A stretch of DNA of 64,000 nt. Source: Mesorhizobium sangaii. Its GTDB lineage: Bacteria > Pseudomonadota > Alphaproteobacteria > Rhizobiales > Rhizobiaceae. The notes beneath the pieces were generated by a model that searched no databases, was not told where the DNA came from, and saw nothing but the letters and a program-made list of their open reading frames with translations. Positions 9,872 through 20,460 of the stretch are shown piece after piece; position 1 is the stretch's first letter; every line of letters begins with the position of its first letter. The translations under genes and the position numbers were made by a program. The stretch lies in contig NZ_JACHEF010000001.1 in assembly GCF_014207355.1 (NCBI RefSeq), positions 1,557,812-1,621,811 of the forward strand, in the 5' to 3' direction.

Positions 9872-12091
9872 TCACGGAGACACCGAGAAATACCAGACTG
9901 TGACGGAGTCTGGCCAAGCGTACTCGTCCTGCGTATCGCTGCTCCCTTGGGGATTGCGATAGACCGGGGCGCAGAACTTGCGGCCGAGCAAGGTCGCGGT
10001 GGATTGCGTGCAGAAGAGGTCGCCATCCACGCTGGACGTGCCGGTGATGATGCTGCTTTGCGAGCTCAGTGCGACATCTCCATTTGCACTCAGCTCCATG
10101 ACGAACGCTGCGCCATTGTGTTGATGTCCTACCCATGTCCGATCGCCCGTTAGGGCTCGGATCGCGGCGGCGCCCAGGCGGTCCTCCTTCCGCCCGCGAA
10201 AATCGAAGCTCCGCTCGGGAATCCCCGCGGCGCGAAGGGCGCCCAGCCGGTGATCGAGGTCCTCTTGCCGCCGATGGTGGGCGTAAACGACACGATAACC
10301 AGCGAGGTTCTGTTCGGGCATCTTTTTCAGGATTGCTGCAGCCGCATCGTGCGCCTCGGCCATGCGTCCAAGCCGCGCATTTGTCATGGCCAGCGTTTCG
10401 AGACCAAGGTCGCTGCGCTCTCCCGGCTGAACCTCGCCCAGCGCCTGCAAAGCCTTCTCATACTGATGGTTCATGTAGAGCACGAAGCCGTAATAGTCGA
10501 AGACCTGAGCGCGCGGCTTTGGATCGAGCCGCAACACGCGTTCCATCGCTGCCAGCGCCTCCCGGTTCTGTCCTGCGTAGGTCAGCACGATCGCCCGATT
10601 GAGCTCCGCCTCCGCGCCGTTCGGGTCCAGCGCGACGGCTTTCTGGACCGACGCGATCGCCTGGTCCCATTCGCCGTCCAGCATCTGCAGGATGCCGAGC
10701 ACGGCATAGGCGCGCGCAGATTGCGGATTGAGCTCCAGCGCCCGCCCTGCCGCTTCGTAGGAGCGCTGGCGAGCGACGGCGCTGAGCATGAGCACCTGGT
10801 AGTCGAAGCCGAGCACGTCCACCGTGGCGCGGGCATAGCCCGAGTAAGCATCTGCAAACGTAGGATCGAGCTTGATCGCCTTTTGATACAGGGACAGGGT
10901 CTCTCCGAGAGACCTGTTGTCGACCACATAAACCTTCTGCTCGGCTCGGGTGTAGAAATCGTATGCCTCCAGGCTTCGCGTGGGGAGGCGAGCAATCTGC
11001 GCTCGTTCGCCTTCCGTCAGACGCACCGAAAGTGCCTCAACGATACGCCCGATCACTTCGTCTTGAAGTGCAAATATCCTGGAGTAGTCGCGGTCGTATC
11101 GCTCGGCCCAGATGTTGCTCCCCGTTTGGGCATCGATGAGCTGGACATTGATGCGGACTAGATCTTCCTCCCGCCGGACGCTGCCCTCGACCACGTAACG
11201 GACGTTCAACTGAGCCGCGATCTCGTCGACGTCGAGGGATCGATCCTTGAAAGAGAACGCCGAGTTGCGTGCGATGACGAGGAGCCCCGAGATCTTCGAG
11301 AGATCGGTGATGAGATCGTCTGCGAGCCCTTCCGCAAAATAATCCTGGCCTGCCTTCTGGCTAAGATCAGTAAACGGTAGCACGGCGATGGAGGGCTTGC
11401 CGACCGACGAACCGACCGGGGTGGAACCGTGACCGGGCAGCAGGGCAATCGCTTGCGGCCAGAGCATCACCGCAATCCCCGCTATCAGAGCCAGAACGAG
11501 CACCGTGGCGCCGATCACAGGCCATCGCCGAGAGCGCGACTTCCTGGTTCCTCCGGTCTGTTCCAGCAGCACGCGATACGCACGGACCCGCTCTGGAATG
11601 TTCTTGAGGCGCTGTTCGCCGAGCGACTTGAAAGTCAGGCCGAGCTTGTTGTGGGCCTGGTCGTAGGCCGTTCCCGAGATGACGATGCCGCCCGGATCGC
11701 TCAGTCCTTCCAGGCGGGCTGCGATGTTGACGCCGTCGCCGTAGAAGTCGTCCTTGTCGGGGATCACGTCACCAAGGTTGATCCCGATGCGGAACACGAT
11801 CTGGGTATCTTCGGGAATACCGAGGTTCTGCTGCGCGGTGACCCGTTGGATTTCAACGGCGCATGCTAAGGCATCGACGACGCTCTCGAACGCGACCAAA
11901 GCGCCGTCGCCCATGAGCTTGACGATGCGGCCATGGTAGCCCTCGATCGAGGGTTCGATGAATTCGCGCCGGAGCGCCTTGAGCCGCGAGAGTGTGCCCG
12001 TCTCGTCCAGCCCCATCAGCCGGCTGTACCCCACCACGTCGGCGGCGAGGATAGCGACCAGCTTCCGTTCGAGATGTTGTACCTGTTCCAC
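9872..12091 (-). CDS. Class III adenylate/guanylate cyclase with TolB-like and TPR regions
   Basis: This 739-residue protein begins with a class III nucleotide cyclase domain (about 8-180). The metal-binding aspartates sit in ILAADVVGYSRLM and LMGDGALVAF, and FRIGINLGDVI and YGDGVNIAARLE are also present. One membrane helix (about 192-212) separates it from a TolB/FlgO-like segment (IAVLPFTDLS to about 350). A run of tetratricopeptide repeats (about 370-600) and a less conserved C-terminal tail follow. This architecture is strongly amplified in rhizobia, where members are presumed to make cAMP in response to unknown signals. The cyclase domain would be cytoplasmic and the TPR part periplasmic. 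It is transcribed alone. Confidence 0.88.
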   Translation of the reverse strand: MEQVQHLERKLVAILAADVVGYSRLMGLDETGTLSRLKALRREFIEPSIEGYHGRIVKLMGDGALVAFESVVDALACAVEIQRVTAQQNLGIPEDTQIVFRIGINLGDVIPDKDDFYGDGVNIAARLEGLSDPGGIVISGTAYDQAHNKLGLTFKSLGEQRLKNIPERVRAYRVLLEQTGGTRKSRSRRWPVIGATVLVLALIAGIAVMLWPQAIALLPGHGSTPVGSSVGKPSIAVLPFTDLSQKAGQDYFAEGLADDLITDLSKISGLLVIARNSAFSFKDRSLDVDEIAAQLNVRYVVEGSVRREEDLVRINVQLIDAQTGSNIWAERYDRDYSRIFALQDEVIGRIVEALSVRLTEGERAQIARLPTRSLEAYDFYTRAEQKVYVVDNRSLGETLSLYQKAIKLDPTFADAYSGYARATVDVLGFDYQVLMLSAVARQRSYEAAGRALELNPQSARAYAVLGILQMLDGEWDQAIASVQKAVALDPNGAEAELNRAIVLTYAGQNREALAAMERVLRLDPKPRAQVFDYYGFVLYMNHQYEKALQALGEVQPGERSDLGLETLAMTNARLGRMAEAHDAAAAILKKMPEQNLAGYRVVYAHHRRQEDLDHRLGALRAAGIPERSFDFRGRKEDRLGAAAIRALTGDRTWVGHQHNGAAFVMELSANGDVALSSQSSIITGTSSVDGDLFCTQSTATLLGRKFCAPVYRNPQGSSDTQDEYAWPDSVTVWYFSVSP

Positions 12092-12266
12092 AGCGCATGA
12101 CTATACGGAAAGCCTTATGGCAAGACCATATGCCGGAGGTTAGCCGGGGCGGTGGCTATCGACCTGACTAGCGTCACAAACGTATTGGGCGCTTGTTTGC
12201 TTGCGCATCACCGGGTATCAAATTAATTGAAACCGAAGAGGACTTGGCTGCCTCTGCAGGTGAAAA

Positions 12267-13274
12267 GTGCTGACCTTCCCAGGGTTCTATCTCGCGTCGT
12301 GCATGCTCGCGCTTATTGCGCTCGTCGCCGTTCTCGAGCTCGGCCTGCTTCCGGCACTGCTTTCGGGCCTTCTCGTGTTCAACCTCGTTCATTTCGCCGC
12401 ACCGATGCTCCATCGAATCGGGGTCTCCAGCAGCCTGACGAAAAGCCTTGCGCTGACCTTGGTGGCATTGATTTTCATGCTCCTGATAGCCGCTGCTATC
12501 TTTAGCGGCGTGTCGCAATTGACTGGCGGCTCGGAGAACGTCGTGACGCTCCTCAAGAAGATGGCCGAGATCATCGATACCGCGCGCGTCCATCTCCCAA
12601 CTTGGGCGATGGACTATTTTCCGTCGAACATCGAGGAATTGGAAGTCTTCGCTGCCCGATGGCTCCGCGAGCATGCCGGCCAGCTTCAACTCGTCGGTCG
12701 GGATTTCGGCGTCCTGGTGGTCCACGTTATCGTCGGCATGGTGATCGGCGGCTTGATCGCGGTAAGCTCGGCGGCACCATCGGGCGAGCCCGGTCCATTG
12801 GCGGACGCGCTGGCGGATCGTGTCAACTTACTGAGCAAGGCCTTTCGCAACATCGTGTTCTCGCAAATCCGGATTTCGGCGTTGAATACGTTTCTAACTT
12901 CGATCTATCTCGTCGCTGTTCTGCCGTCCTTCGGCATCGATCTGCCATTTATCAGGACGATGATAGCGCTGACTTTCGTCGCCGGCCTTCTGCCGGTCAT
13001 CGGCAATCTGATCTCCAACACGGTGATCGTGGTTGTCAGCCTCAGCATCTCCTTCCTTGCAGCGCTAGGCTCGCTTGCCTTTCTCATCGTCATTCACAAG
13101 CTCGAATACTTCGTAAACGCCAAGATTATCGGTTCGCGGATCAATGCGCGTGCCTGGGAGCTTCTTCTGGCGATGGTTTTCATGGAGGCCTGGTTCGGCA
13201 TACCGGGTCTTGTTGCTGCGCCGATCTATTATGCCTATCTGAAGGCTGAACTGACGATGCGCGGGCTGATCTAG
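12267..13274 (+). CDS. AI-2E family transporter (PerM/YdiK-like permease)
   Basis: The 335-residue protein is mostly hydrophobic. It has helices near 5-40, 58-82 and 150-170 and a cluster in the C-terminal half, where LPVIGNLISNTVIV and IHKLEYFVNAKIIGSRINA match the family hallmark region. The family includes autoinducer-2 exporters and Na+/H+ antiporters, so the substrate cannot be named. The start is a GTG at 12267 just after a weak purine-rich stretch. It is divergent from the cyclase gene. Confidence 0.85.
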   Translation: MLTFPGFYLASCMLALIALVAVLELGLLPALLSGLLVFNLVHFAAPMLHRIGVSSSLTKSLALTLVALIFMLLIAAAIFSGVSQLTGGSENVVTLLKKMAEIIDTARVHLPTWAMDYFPSNIEELEVFAARWLREHAGQLQLVGRDFGVLVVHVIVGMVIGGLIAVSSAAPSGEPGPLADALADRVNLLSKAFRNIVFSQIRISALNTFLTSIYLVAVLPSFGIDLPFIRTMIALTFVAGLLPVIGNLISNTVIVVVSLSISFLAALGSLAFLIVIHKLEYFVNAKIIGSRINARAWELLLAMVFMEAWFGIPGLVAAPIYYAYLKAELTMRGLI

Positions 13275-13776
13275 GATTACTGCAGCTGGCGATTTGGTGA
13301 CGCAAGCATGCCGTGCGCGAAGACAGAGCTTGAGCTTGAACCACGATTGCCGTTCCATAGATTATGTTCTGCGACTTCAACGACCGGCTAAAGCGCCAGA
13401 AGCAGCCAATCGGATGCGACGTCGCACATGACGGCAATTGGCCGAAAGCGGAATGGCGGGCCTTGGGCGTCCGAAGAACGATAGCGGACGGTCTGCCCAG
13501 TCAGACCAAGTCTGGAGCTGAATCGGCGTAGAATGCCACAAAGTTATGATGTCCCGTCCAGGTTGTGGACACTTCCTCTTCGAAGGCGCACTCTCCTAGG
13601 ACGAAACCCAAGCAGAGTTTCGTCCAATGCTTCACATGCTTGAGATGCCTCGCTGATGGCCTGACCTGTCCGGAGATCCGGGTGGAGCAGTCGTTCATTG
13701 TGCGCCTGTCCGTGATCAGGCTACGGCCCAATACGCACGCTGCAGCCCGTTCCGGATCAACTGGGAGGAAAACAGC
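13275..13776. other. 500-bp region without a recognisable gene
   Basis: Overlapping frames of up to 137 codons exist on both strands, but none has recognisable motifs or a good ribosome site. They extend into the sulfite-oxidase gene in the wrong frame. The right end holds the GGGAGGA ribosome site and presumably the promoter of the downstream molybdoenzyme gene. Confidence 0.45.
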
Positions 13777-14931
13777 ATGCCTCATCTTCAACGCAGAGAA
13801 CTTATTCAAGGGAGCGTGGCTCTTGCCGCAATCGCCGCCCTTCATGCCTCGCGGGCTTACGCTTTTCCGACACGGCCCGGCGAGGAAGTCGTCAAATGGC
13901 TCGATCAACTGCCACCGAACCCGGTGCCAGAGGTCATCAAGAATCAGATTGTCTGGGAGGACCTCGATTCATGGGTAACGCCCAATGACAAGTTCTTTTC
14001 AATCGCGCATTTCAACAGACCAATCATCGACGCAGGCACGTGGAAGCTCGAAATCGCCGGCCTGGTCAAAAAGCCGATGGCCCTGACGCTTGCCGACATC
14101 AAGGCCCGGCCGCGCGAGGAAGTCACCTTCACGATCGAATGTTCGGGCAATACCGGCCTGCCGTTTTTCAACGGCGGAATCGGCAATGCCCGCTGGGCGG
14201 GTACGCCGCTCGCCCCGATCCTGAAGGAGGCCGGGGTCCTCGACAGCGGCATCGAGGTCGTCTTCTGGGGCACCGACGAAGGCGAGATCAAACGAGCCGA
14301 CGAGGTCACGTTCAAGCAGAATTTCGCGCGCAGCATGTCGCTGGCCGACGCCATGGATCCAAAGAACATCCTTTGCTACGAGATGAACGGAACTTCCTTG
14401 CCGGCCGACAACGGCTTCCCGCTGCGGTTGATAGCGCCGGGCTGGTACGGGATCGCGAACGCGAAATGGCTCAAGCGCATCGAGGTGCGCGACCAGCGCT
14501 TCGAGAGCCGGTTCATGGGACGCGACTACGTCACGGTCCGCGAGGAAGACCATAATGGCGAGACCGTGTGGGCGGAAACCTCCGTCGGACGGGCACGCCT
14601 CAAATCGGCGCCGGCTCGGGTGACCCATATCGGCAGCGATTATCGGATCGTCGGAGCCGCCTGGGGTGCGCCGATCGACCGGGTCGAGGTGAAGATCGAC
14701 GATGGGCCGTGGATGCCGGCGACCGTGGACGGCACCGAAGAGGCGGAGTTCGCCTGGAAGATGTGGTCTCTGGACTGGCCCAAGCCGTCCGCCGGGGAGC
14801 ACACAGTCACCTCGCGCGCTATCGATAAGAGCGGCAACATTCAGCCGGCGATGAGCGATCCATGGATTGCCAAAAAACACACTTATTGGGAGAGCAATGG
14901 ACAGGTGACCCGCCGTATTCAGGTCAGTTGA
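13777..14931 (+). CDS. Sulfite oxidase-family molybdopterin enzyme, Tat-exported
   Basis: This 384-residue protein starts with a twin-arginine-like signal (RRELIQG then a hydrophobic stretch ending SRAYA). It continues with an oxidoreductase molybdopterin-binding domain (about 65-250). Its FTIECSGNTG motif supplies the cysteine expected to ligate molybdenum. A C-terminal Mo-co oxidoreductase dimerisation domain follows (about 275-375). The family includes sulfite dehydrogenase SoxC/SorA, but no partner cytochrome gene is adjacent, so substrate and electron acceptor remain open. A strong GGGAGGA site supports the start. Confidence 0.88.
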   Translation: MPHLQRRELIQGSVALAAIAALHASRAYAFPTRPGEEVVKWLDQLPPNPVPEVIKNQIVWEDLDSWVTPNDKFFSIAHFNRPIIDAGTWKLEIAGLVKKPMALTLADIKARPREEVTFTIECSGNTGLPFFNGGIGNARWAGTPLAPILKEAGVLDSGIEVVFWGTDEGEIKRADEVTFKQNFARSMSLADAMDPKNILCYEMNGTSLPADNGFPLRLIAPGWYGIANAKWLKRIEVRDQRFESRFMGRDYVTVREEDHNGETVWAETSVGRARLKSAPARVTHIGSDYRIVGAAWGAPIDRVEVKIDDGPWMPATVDGTEEAEFAWKMWSLDWPKPSAGEHTVTSRAIDKSGNIQPAMSDPWIAKKHTYWESNGQVTRRIQVS

Positions 14932-15123
14932 CGGCTCGGCGCCGCGAGCGAAGCCGCCTGGAAGCTGTGTGGCGACGGGATTGAGTGCGACCCCGTTGCG
15001 TCCGTGGCATAGCTTTGTAGGCTAACTTGAGAACGCAGCCGATAGCATTGCGGAACCTCGCTCGCGATCTGCAGATCGTACTGGCGCCGGACGGCACCGT
15101 CGCCGCGGTGGAGATGTTTCGGT

Positions 15124-16074
15124 TCAACAGGCCGTGAGTGCTTCAACACGCCACGGACGGCTAAGGACAAGCAAAAGCGCGGTCATCGTGGCGCTGGCGG
15201 ACGCAACCGCTATCAGCGCTACAACGCCACTGGAGTTGGATCTTTGCGTCGCGTGAAAGGGGACGTCTGTTGCGGGCGAAGCTGCACTGTGAACCAGGGC
15301 GTCCAGATCGGACCTGCTGCCGTGTCGAACGGAATAGCCACGAGTGAATTCGGCTCCGAGAAGAAAGGTTTCCGATGAGTAGTAAACCCAGAGAAGGATG
15401 ACGAGCAGTCCACCGGCGGCGCCATACGAGGATGCGATCGCGCTAGTGCCGATATACCAACCGATAAGAGATTTTCCAATCGTGAAGAGGGCGGCGGTGA
15501 TAATTGCGCCAATCCCGACATCGCGCCATTCGAGCGCTCTGTCGGGCAAAACTTTGTAAATGGCAGCAAACAGCAGGGAGATAAGGGCAAACGAAACGAT
15601 TGCGTTAATCATGCTGAGGATAAGCGTGCCGAAGGGCAGATAAGCGTTGATAAAATTGCCCAGAGCCGAAATCGCAGCACTTGCAATAAGAGAGACCAGC
15701 AATAGGAAACCGAGCGCGGCCACCAAGCCCAGACTGGCAGCGCGTGCCCGCATCAGACGCGACAAGGAACTGCCCTGCGGTTCGACCTTCCATATCGTAT
15801 TCAGCGATTGCTGCATTTCACCAAAGACGCCAGACGCGGCTACCAACAAGGTGACTAGCCCGATTACTGCGGCCCAGGTTCCGTATAAGCGCTTTCTCGA
15901 CTGAACTGAAAAGCTCGCCCTTGCCGTATCGCCTGATGAGCACCGCGGGCTTCGGAGCGCGAAGCACCGCTTCCACGGGAGGAACGCCCAGATACTGACC
16001 CGGTTGGGTTTTGGGCCGATAGCGGAATGGCGCCTTCCGGTTTGCGAGGAAGCTATCAGCAGTAGAAGTAACAC
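15124..16074 (-). CDS. YihY/virulence factor BrkB family membrane protein, 5' end damaged
   Basis: From about residue 66 onward the protein matches the YihY/BrkB family, with VTLLVAASGVFGEMQ, NTIWKV, LPDRALEWRDVGIGA and SSYGAAGGLLVILLWVYYSS. Five or six hydrophobic helices are visible. The first ~65 residues are arginine- and cysteine-rich and lack the first two helices normally present, and the only available start is a GTG overlapping the stop of the upstream ABC gene. The gene is therefore probably truncated or frameshifted at its 5' end and may be inactive. Function in the family is not settled. Confidence 0.6.
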   Translation of the reverse strand: MLLLLLIASSQTGRRHSAIGPKPNRVSIWAFLPWKRCFALRSPRCSSGDTARASFSVQSRKRLYGTWAAVIGLVTLLVAASGVFGEMQQSLNTIWKVEPQGSSLSRLMRARAASLGLVAALGFLLLVSLIASAAISALGNFINAYLPFGTLILSMINAIVSFALISLLFAAIYKVLPDRALEWRDVGIGAIITAALFTIGKSLIGWYIGTSAIASSYGAAGGLLVILLWVYYSSETFLLGAEFTRGYSVRHGSRSDLDALVHSAASPATDVPFHATQRSNSSGVVALIAVASASATMTALLLVLSRPWRVEALTAC

Positions 16075-17762
16075 TACTTGTGTAGGTTTGCGATGCGTGG
16101 GTCCGGTATGGGCACGGCGGCGATCAACTCCCGTGTGTACGCCTCGTGTGGCGACGACAACACTGCGCGGCGCGGGCCGGCTTCGACGATGCGGCCGGCG
16201 CGCATCACGGCGACGTTGTGGCTCATGCGCTCGACCACAGCCATGTCGTGCGAGATGAACAGATAGGAGAGCCCGAGCGTCTCCTGAAGCTCCAGCATCA
16301 GGTCGAGCACGCGCGCCCGCACCGACACGTCGAGCGCGGCAACGCTCTCGTCAGCGACGATCAGCTTCGGCTCGAGCGCCAGCGCCCTGGCGATACAGAT
16401 ACGCTGGCGCTGGCCGCCGGAAAATTCGTGCGGATAGCGCGAGGCATGATCGGCGGCGAGCCCCACGCGTCCGAGAAGCGAGGCCACTCGCTCGCGCCGC
16501 TCGCTCTTGGTGCCGATGCTATGAATGGCGAGCGGCTCGGCAATTGCCGCACCGACCGTCATGCGCGGGTCGAGCGAGGCGTAGGGATCCTGAAAGATCA
16601 TCTGCGCGGCGCGCCGCACCGGCCGCATGGCGGCAGCGGAGAGGCCCTGAATGGCCTTGCCGCCGATGGTCACCGACCCAGTGAAAGGGACCAGGCCGAG
16701 CACGGCCTTGCCGGTGGTGGACTTGCCTGAACCGCTTTCGCCGACGAGGCCGAGCGTCTGGCCCGGCATGATGTCGAAGGAGACGTCCTGCACCGCCGGC
16801 GCCTCCGAGGCGCGGCGACTAAAAAGGCTGGAGGATGCGCCGTAGTCGACGACAAGGTTCTTGACCGCAAGCACCGGAGTGGCGCCGTTTGGTACAGGTG
16901 GCGGAGCGCTGGCCGTGATCCTGGGCGGCGCGTCGGTCGCCGCGAATGCGCCAAGACGCGGCACGGCGGCGAGCAGTTCGCGCGTGTAATCGGCTTGCGG
17001 CCGCTCGAAGATGTCGAGCACCGGGCCGGCCTCGACGATGCGTCCATCGCGCATGACGGCCACGCGGTCGGCCATCTCGGCGACGACGCCCATGTCGTGG
17101 GTGATGAGGATGATCGCGGTGCCGAACTCCCGCTTCAGCTCGCGCATCAGTTTCAGGATCTGCGCCTGCACGGTCACGTCTAGCGCCGTCGTCGGCTCGT
17201 CGGCCAGAAGCACCTTCGGCCGGCAGGAAAGCGCCATGGCGATCATGACGCGCTGGCGCATGCCACCGGAGAGTTCGTGCGGATATTGCTTCATGCGCCG
17301 CGCCGGGTCGTTGATCTGGACGACGTCGAGCATGGCGCGGGCGCGGTTTTCGACGCTGGCGCCTTCGGCGCCCTGATGGGTCCGGATCGCCTCGGTCAAC
17401 TGCGCGCCGATCGAGTGGACCGGGTTGAGCGAGGTCATGGGCTCCTGGAAGATCATGGCGATCTCCCCGCCCCGTACGTCGCGCATGGCGCGCTCGGACA
17501 GGCGCGGCAAGCTCTGGCGTTCAAGCCTGATGTCGCCGCCGGCGATGCGCAGCGAAGTGCGCGGCAAGAGCCGCATGATCGAAAGCGCCGTCACCGACTT
17601 GCCCGAGCCGGATTCGCCGGCAATGCACAATGTCTCGCCCGGCGCCAAGGCAAAGCTGATGTCGTCGATGACGCGCCTGGCGCCTTCAGGCGTCAGCGCG
17701 TCCACCGACAGATTGTCGACGGTCAGGACGGCGTCCTGCTCCTGCCCAGAACCGTCCGGCAT
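16074..17762 (-). CDS. Dipeptide/amide ABC transporter ATPase, DppD-DppF fusion
   Basis: Two ATPase halves are fused in 562 residues. Each has a Walker A ([12 protein letters not shown] and [13 protein letters not shown]), a signature ([15 protein letters not shown] and [15 protein letters not shown]) and a Walker B ([13 protein letters not shown] and [13 protein letters not shown]; the second half has S in place of the usual P after DE). This is the GsiA-like arrangement that powers peptide- or opine-type uptake. The ATG at 17762 overlaps the formamidase stop (TGATG), so translation is coupled. Together with two permeases and a binding protein it forms a full importer, probably for small amides or peptides given the amidase and AmiC/AmiR genes. 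Confidence 0.92.
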   Translation of the reverse strand: MPDGSGQEQDAVLTVDNLSVDALTPEGARRVIDDISFALAPGETLCIAGESGSGKSVTALSIMRLLPRTSLRIAGGDIRLERQSLPRLSERAMRDVRGGEIAMIFQEPMTSLNPVHSIGAQLTEAIRTHQGAEGASVENRARAMLDVVQINDPARRMKQYPHELSGGMRQRVMIAMALSCRPKVLLADEPTTALDVTVQAQILKLMRELKREFGTAIILITHDMGVVAEMADRVAVMRDGRIVEAGPVLDIFERPQADYTRELLAAVPRLGAFAATDAPPRITASAPPPVPNGATPVLAVKNLVVDYGASSSLFSRRASEAPAVQDVSFDIMPGQTLGLVGESGSGKSTTGKAVLGLVPFTGSVTIGGKAIQGLSAAAMRPVRRAAQMIFQDPYASLDPRMTVGAAIAEPLAIHSIGTKSERRERVASLLGRVGLAADHASRYPHEFSGGQRQRICIARALALEPKLIVADESVAALDVSVRARVLDLMLELQETLGLSYLFISHDMAVVERMSHNVAVMRAGRIVEAGPRRAVLSSPHEAYTRELIAAVPIPDPRIANLHK

Positions 17763-18706
17763 CAGTTGAAGACGATTCTGGGGAAATAGAACGAGACCAC
17801 CCAGTTCGGCATGTCGACGATCTCGCTGATGCGCAGGTCGCCGCAGACCGAACAAAGCATGTAGGCGTCGACGGGCTTCAGCCCATGCTCCGCCGCAAGC
17901 AGATCGACCATGCGCATGACGCTTTCGCGCGCAGCGGTCATCAGGTCAGGCCCGATGCCGGTGGTAGCCTCATAGCCGGCCGCGTCGAGATGACGGGTCA
18001 CCGGCCCCGGCGTGGTGAAGCGCGGGCTTTGCAGTCGCGCGTCCTTGACGAGCTCGATCGACGCCTCGACATCCATGCGGCTCTCGATGGCCGTGCCGCA
18101 GACCTCGCCGTCGCCCTGGGCGGCGTGGGTGTCGCCGATCGAAAACAGCGCGCCCTCGACCTCGACGGGCAGATAAAGCGTGGTGCCGGCCGCCAGGTCG
18201 CGGATGTCGAGATTGCCGCCGACACGGCGCGGCGGCACCACCGAGTGCAGGCCGGGTTCGGCAGGTGCCACGCCGATCGTGCCGGCGAAGGGTTTCAGCG
18301 GCACGCGGCCACCTGGACCATAGAGCGCCGGCGTCATCGAGGCGGCGTCATATTTCCAGATGTGCAGCGCCGGCTCCTCAAACTGGTCGGCAAGCAGGCC
18401 GAAGCCCGGAATGTTGGCGGTCCAGCCGAGGCCCGAAGGTTCGAAATGGCGCAGCGTGATCTTCAGCGCATCGCCCGGCATTGCGCCTTCGACATAGACC
18501 GGTCCGGTCACCGGATTGACCTTGCCGAAATCCATCGTCTTGACATGCTCGACCGTGGAGCTGGCGTTGAACTGCCCGCCCGAGGAATCGAGACATTCGA
18601 AATGGATGGTCGACCCCGGCTTGGCCGTCAGCACAGGCTCAAAATCACGGTTCCAGCCGAAATGATGGCTGGCGCGATGGATGGTGTAGTCGCACTTCAC
18701 GCACAT
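17762..18706 (-). CDS. Acetamidase/formamidase (FmdA/AmdA family)
   Basis: This 314-residue cytosolic enzyme would hydrolyse formamide or acetamide to ammonia and the acid. Family hallmarks are an N-terminal histidine-rich stretch ([17 protein letters not shown]), [33 protein letters not shown] and the C-terminal [14 protein letters not shown]. The length is typical of short FmdA proteins. It lies between the binding-protein and ATPase genes of an ABC importer, in one leftward operon headed by AmiC/AmiR-like regulators. Its likely role is nitrogen acquisition from imported amides. Confidence 0.9.
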   Translation of the reverse strand: MCVKCDYTIHRASHHFGWNRDFEPVLTAKPGSTIHFECLDSSGGQFNASSTVEHVKTMDFGKVNPVTGPVYVEGAMPGDALKITLRHFEPSGLGWTANIPGFGLLADQFEEPALHIWKYDAASMTPALYGPGGRVPLKPFAGTIGVAPAEPGLHSVVPPRRVGGNLDIRDLAAGTTLYLPVEVEGALFSIGDTHAAQGDGEVCGTAIESRMDVEASIELVKDARLQSPRFTTPGPVTRHLDAAGYEATTGIGPDLMTAARESVMRMVDLLAAEHGLKPVDAYMLCSVCGDLRISEIVDMPNWVVSFYFPRIVFN

Positions 18707-18803
18707 GGTTGCTTCTCATTTGTCTTGGGCAAGCCGCCTCCCGTTTGGGCGGCATTATGGAAAGGTCCCGGCGGTCGCCGAACGCTCGCCGCCGGGGAGC
18801 GGT

Positions 18804-20432
18804 CTATTTGTTGACGTAGATCGCTTCGTAATCGATGACGCGGGTGGGATCGATGTAGATCTCGTCCGGACCGCCCATGCGCTTGGACTTGGCCACCACG
18901 CGGCGCTCGTTGAAGACCGGGATCCAGGGCGCGTCATTGGTCTGGATGTCGGTGAATATCTGCGCCCAGGCCTTGTTGCGCTCCTCGGCCTTGGCCGGCA
19001 CCGGCATGGCGTCAGCGGCCTGGCCGCGGGCGTCGATCTCCTTGTTGCAGTACCACGACCAGTTCCAGCCGCCGGCGACCGCGCTGCCGCAGCCGAGGAT
19101 CGGCCCGTAGAAGTCGGAGGGATCCGGGAAGTCGGCGATCCAGCCGAGGCCGCCGGACCAGACCATCGGCGCCTGCCCCTGCGTGCCGCCGGCGGCAATC
19201 ACGTTGGGGTTGGCCACCGCCTTGATCTCGGCCTTGACGCCGATCGCCGCCAGGTCCTGCTGGATCGCCTGGGTGATGCGCGGCTGCGGGTCGGTGTTGG
19301 AGGTGTAGATCTGGGTCGAGAAGCCATCCTTCAATCCGGCTTCGGCAAGCAGCGCCTTGGCCTTTTCGGGGTCGTAGGCGTAGCCCTTGTAACTCTGGTC
19401 ATAGCCCGGCATCAGCGGCGGCAGCACCTGGCTGGCCGGCGTGGCGCGGCCGTTGATGATGCGCACGATGCGGTCCTTGTTGATGGCCATGTTGACGGCC
19501 TGCCGCACCTTGGCGTTGTCGAAGGGTTTTACCTGGGTGTTCAAGGTGACATAGCTCGTCTCGAGCTGCTGGCGGTCGACGATCATGCCCTCGAACTCGG
19601 GCGACTTCTTCATCTCTAGGTATTTGGCCGGCGGAATGCCGTCGCCGGCGATATCGACTTCGCCCTTCTGCAGGCGCAGCAGCGCCACCAGCGGCTCCTG
19701 GCCGACTTCGACCGTGAAGGAATCGACATGCGGACGCTCCTTGATGAAGTAGTCGGGGTTCTTCTGGAAGACGAGACGCTGGCCGATGGTCCATTCCTTC
19801 AGCGTGAAGGCGCCGCTGCCGACCGGGTGCTTGCCGAAATCGCCATTGGCGGCTTCCACGGCCTCCTTCGGCACGACGGACGCGAAGTTGAGCGCCAGCA
19901 CGTTGAGGAAGGTGGCGTCGGGCTGCGACAAGGTGAACTTGACAGTGTGTTCGTCAACCGCGGTGATGCCGTCCATCGTGTCGGCGGTGCCGGCGGTCAT
20001 CTTGTCGGCGCCGACGATGGAGTGGAAGAAGCCGGCACCCGGGCCTTGCGTCTTGGGATTGACCGCGCGCTCGATCGACCACTTCACGTCTGCCGCTATC
20101 ACCTCGCGGCCGTTGGTGAACTTGACGCCGGGATGCAATTTGAACGTATAGATCTTGCCGTCGTCAGAGACATCGTAGCTATCGGCAAACGACGGGCCAA
20201 GCTCCGTCGTGCCCGGCTTGTAGTCGACCAGGCGCGAGAACAGCGCGTTGATCATCGACCAGTTCTGCCAGTCATAACCGACGGCCGGGTCGAGCGTGGC
20301 GATGTCGTCCTTGTAGGTGACGATGATGTCGCCGCCACTGGTCGGTGTGTCAGCGAAGGCGAGCTTTGCCGGCACCAGGGCAGAGGTGGCGAGCAAGGCC
20401 GCCAGGCCGATTCTTTTGACGAATTTATTCAT
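18804..20432 (-). CDS. ABC transporter substrate-binding protein, family 5 (peptide/nickel/amide)
   Basis: The 542-residue protein has a signal peptide (residues 1-27, ending AKLAFA). The family-5 extracellular solute-binding fold follows, with VTYKDDIATLDPAVGYDWQ, YTFKLHPGVKFTNGREV and VVDRQQLETSY-type segments. I chose the ATG at 20432, preceded by AGAGGAA. The frame stays open for 64 more codons upstream, but that stretch lies inside the permease gene. It captures the substrate for the two permeases and fused ATPase of the same operon. The ligand is unknown; amides are suggested by context. Confidence 0.9.
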   Translation of the reverse strand: MNKFVKRIGLAALLATSALVPAKLAFADTPTSGGDIIVTYKDDIATLDPAVGYDWQNWSMINALFSRLVDYKPGTTELGPSFADSYDVSDDGKIYTFKLHPGVKFTNGREVIAADVKWSIERAVNPKTQGPGAGFFHSIVGADKMTAGTADTMDGITAVDEHTVKFTLSQPDATFLNVLALNFASVVPKEAVEAANGDFGKHPVGSGAFTLKEWTIGQRLVFQKNPDYFIKERPHVDSFTVEVGQEPLVALLRLQKGEVDIAGDGIPPAKYLEMKKSPEFEGMIVDRQQLETSYVTLNTQVKPFDNAKVRQAVNMAINKDRIVRIINGRATPASQVLPPLMPGYDQSYKGYAYDPEKAKALLAEAGLKDGFSTQIYTSNTDPQPRITQAIQQDLAAIGVKAEIKAVANPNVIAAGGTQGQAPMVWSGGLGWIADFPDPSDFYGPILGCGSAVAGGWNWSWYCNKEIDARGQAADAMPVPAKAEERNKAWAQIFTDIQTNDAPWIPVFNERRVVAKSKRMGGPDEIYIDPTRVIDYEAIYVNK

Positions 20433-20460
20433 GAGTTCATTCCTCTGTTGGTTTTGTTGG

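Noticed and set aside
13501..13978. Overlapping 135-137 codon frames on both strands before the sulfite-oxidase gene
   Set aside because: They have no motifs, and both run into the molybdoenzyme gene in wrong frames.
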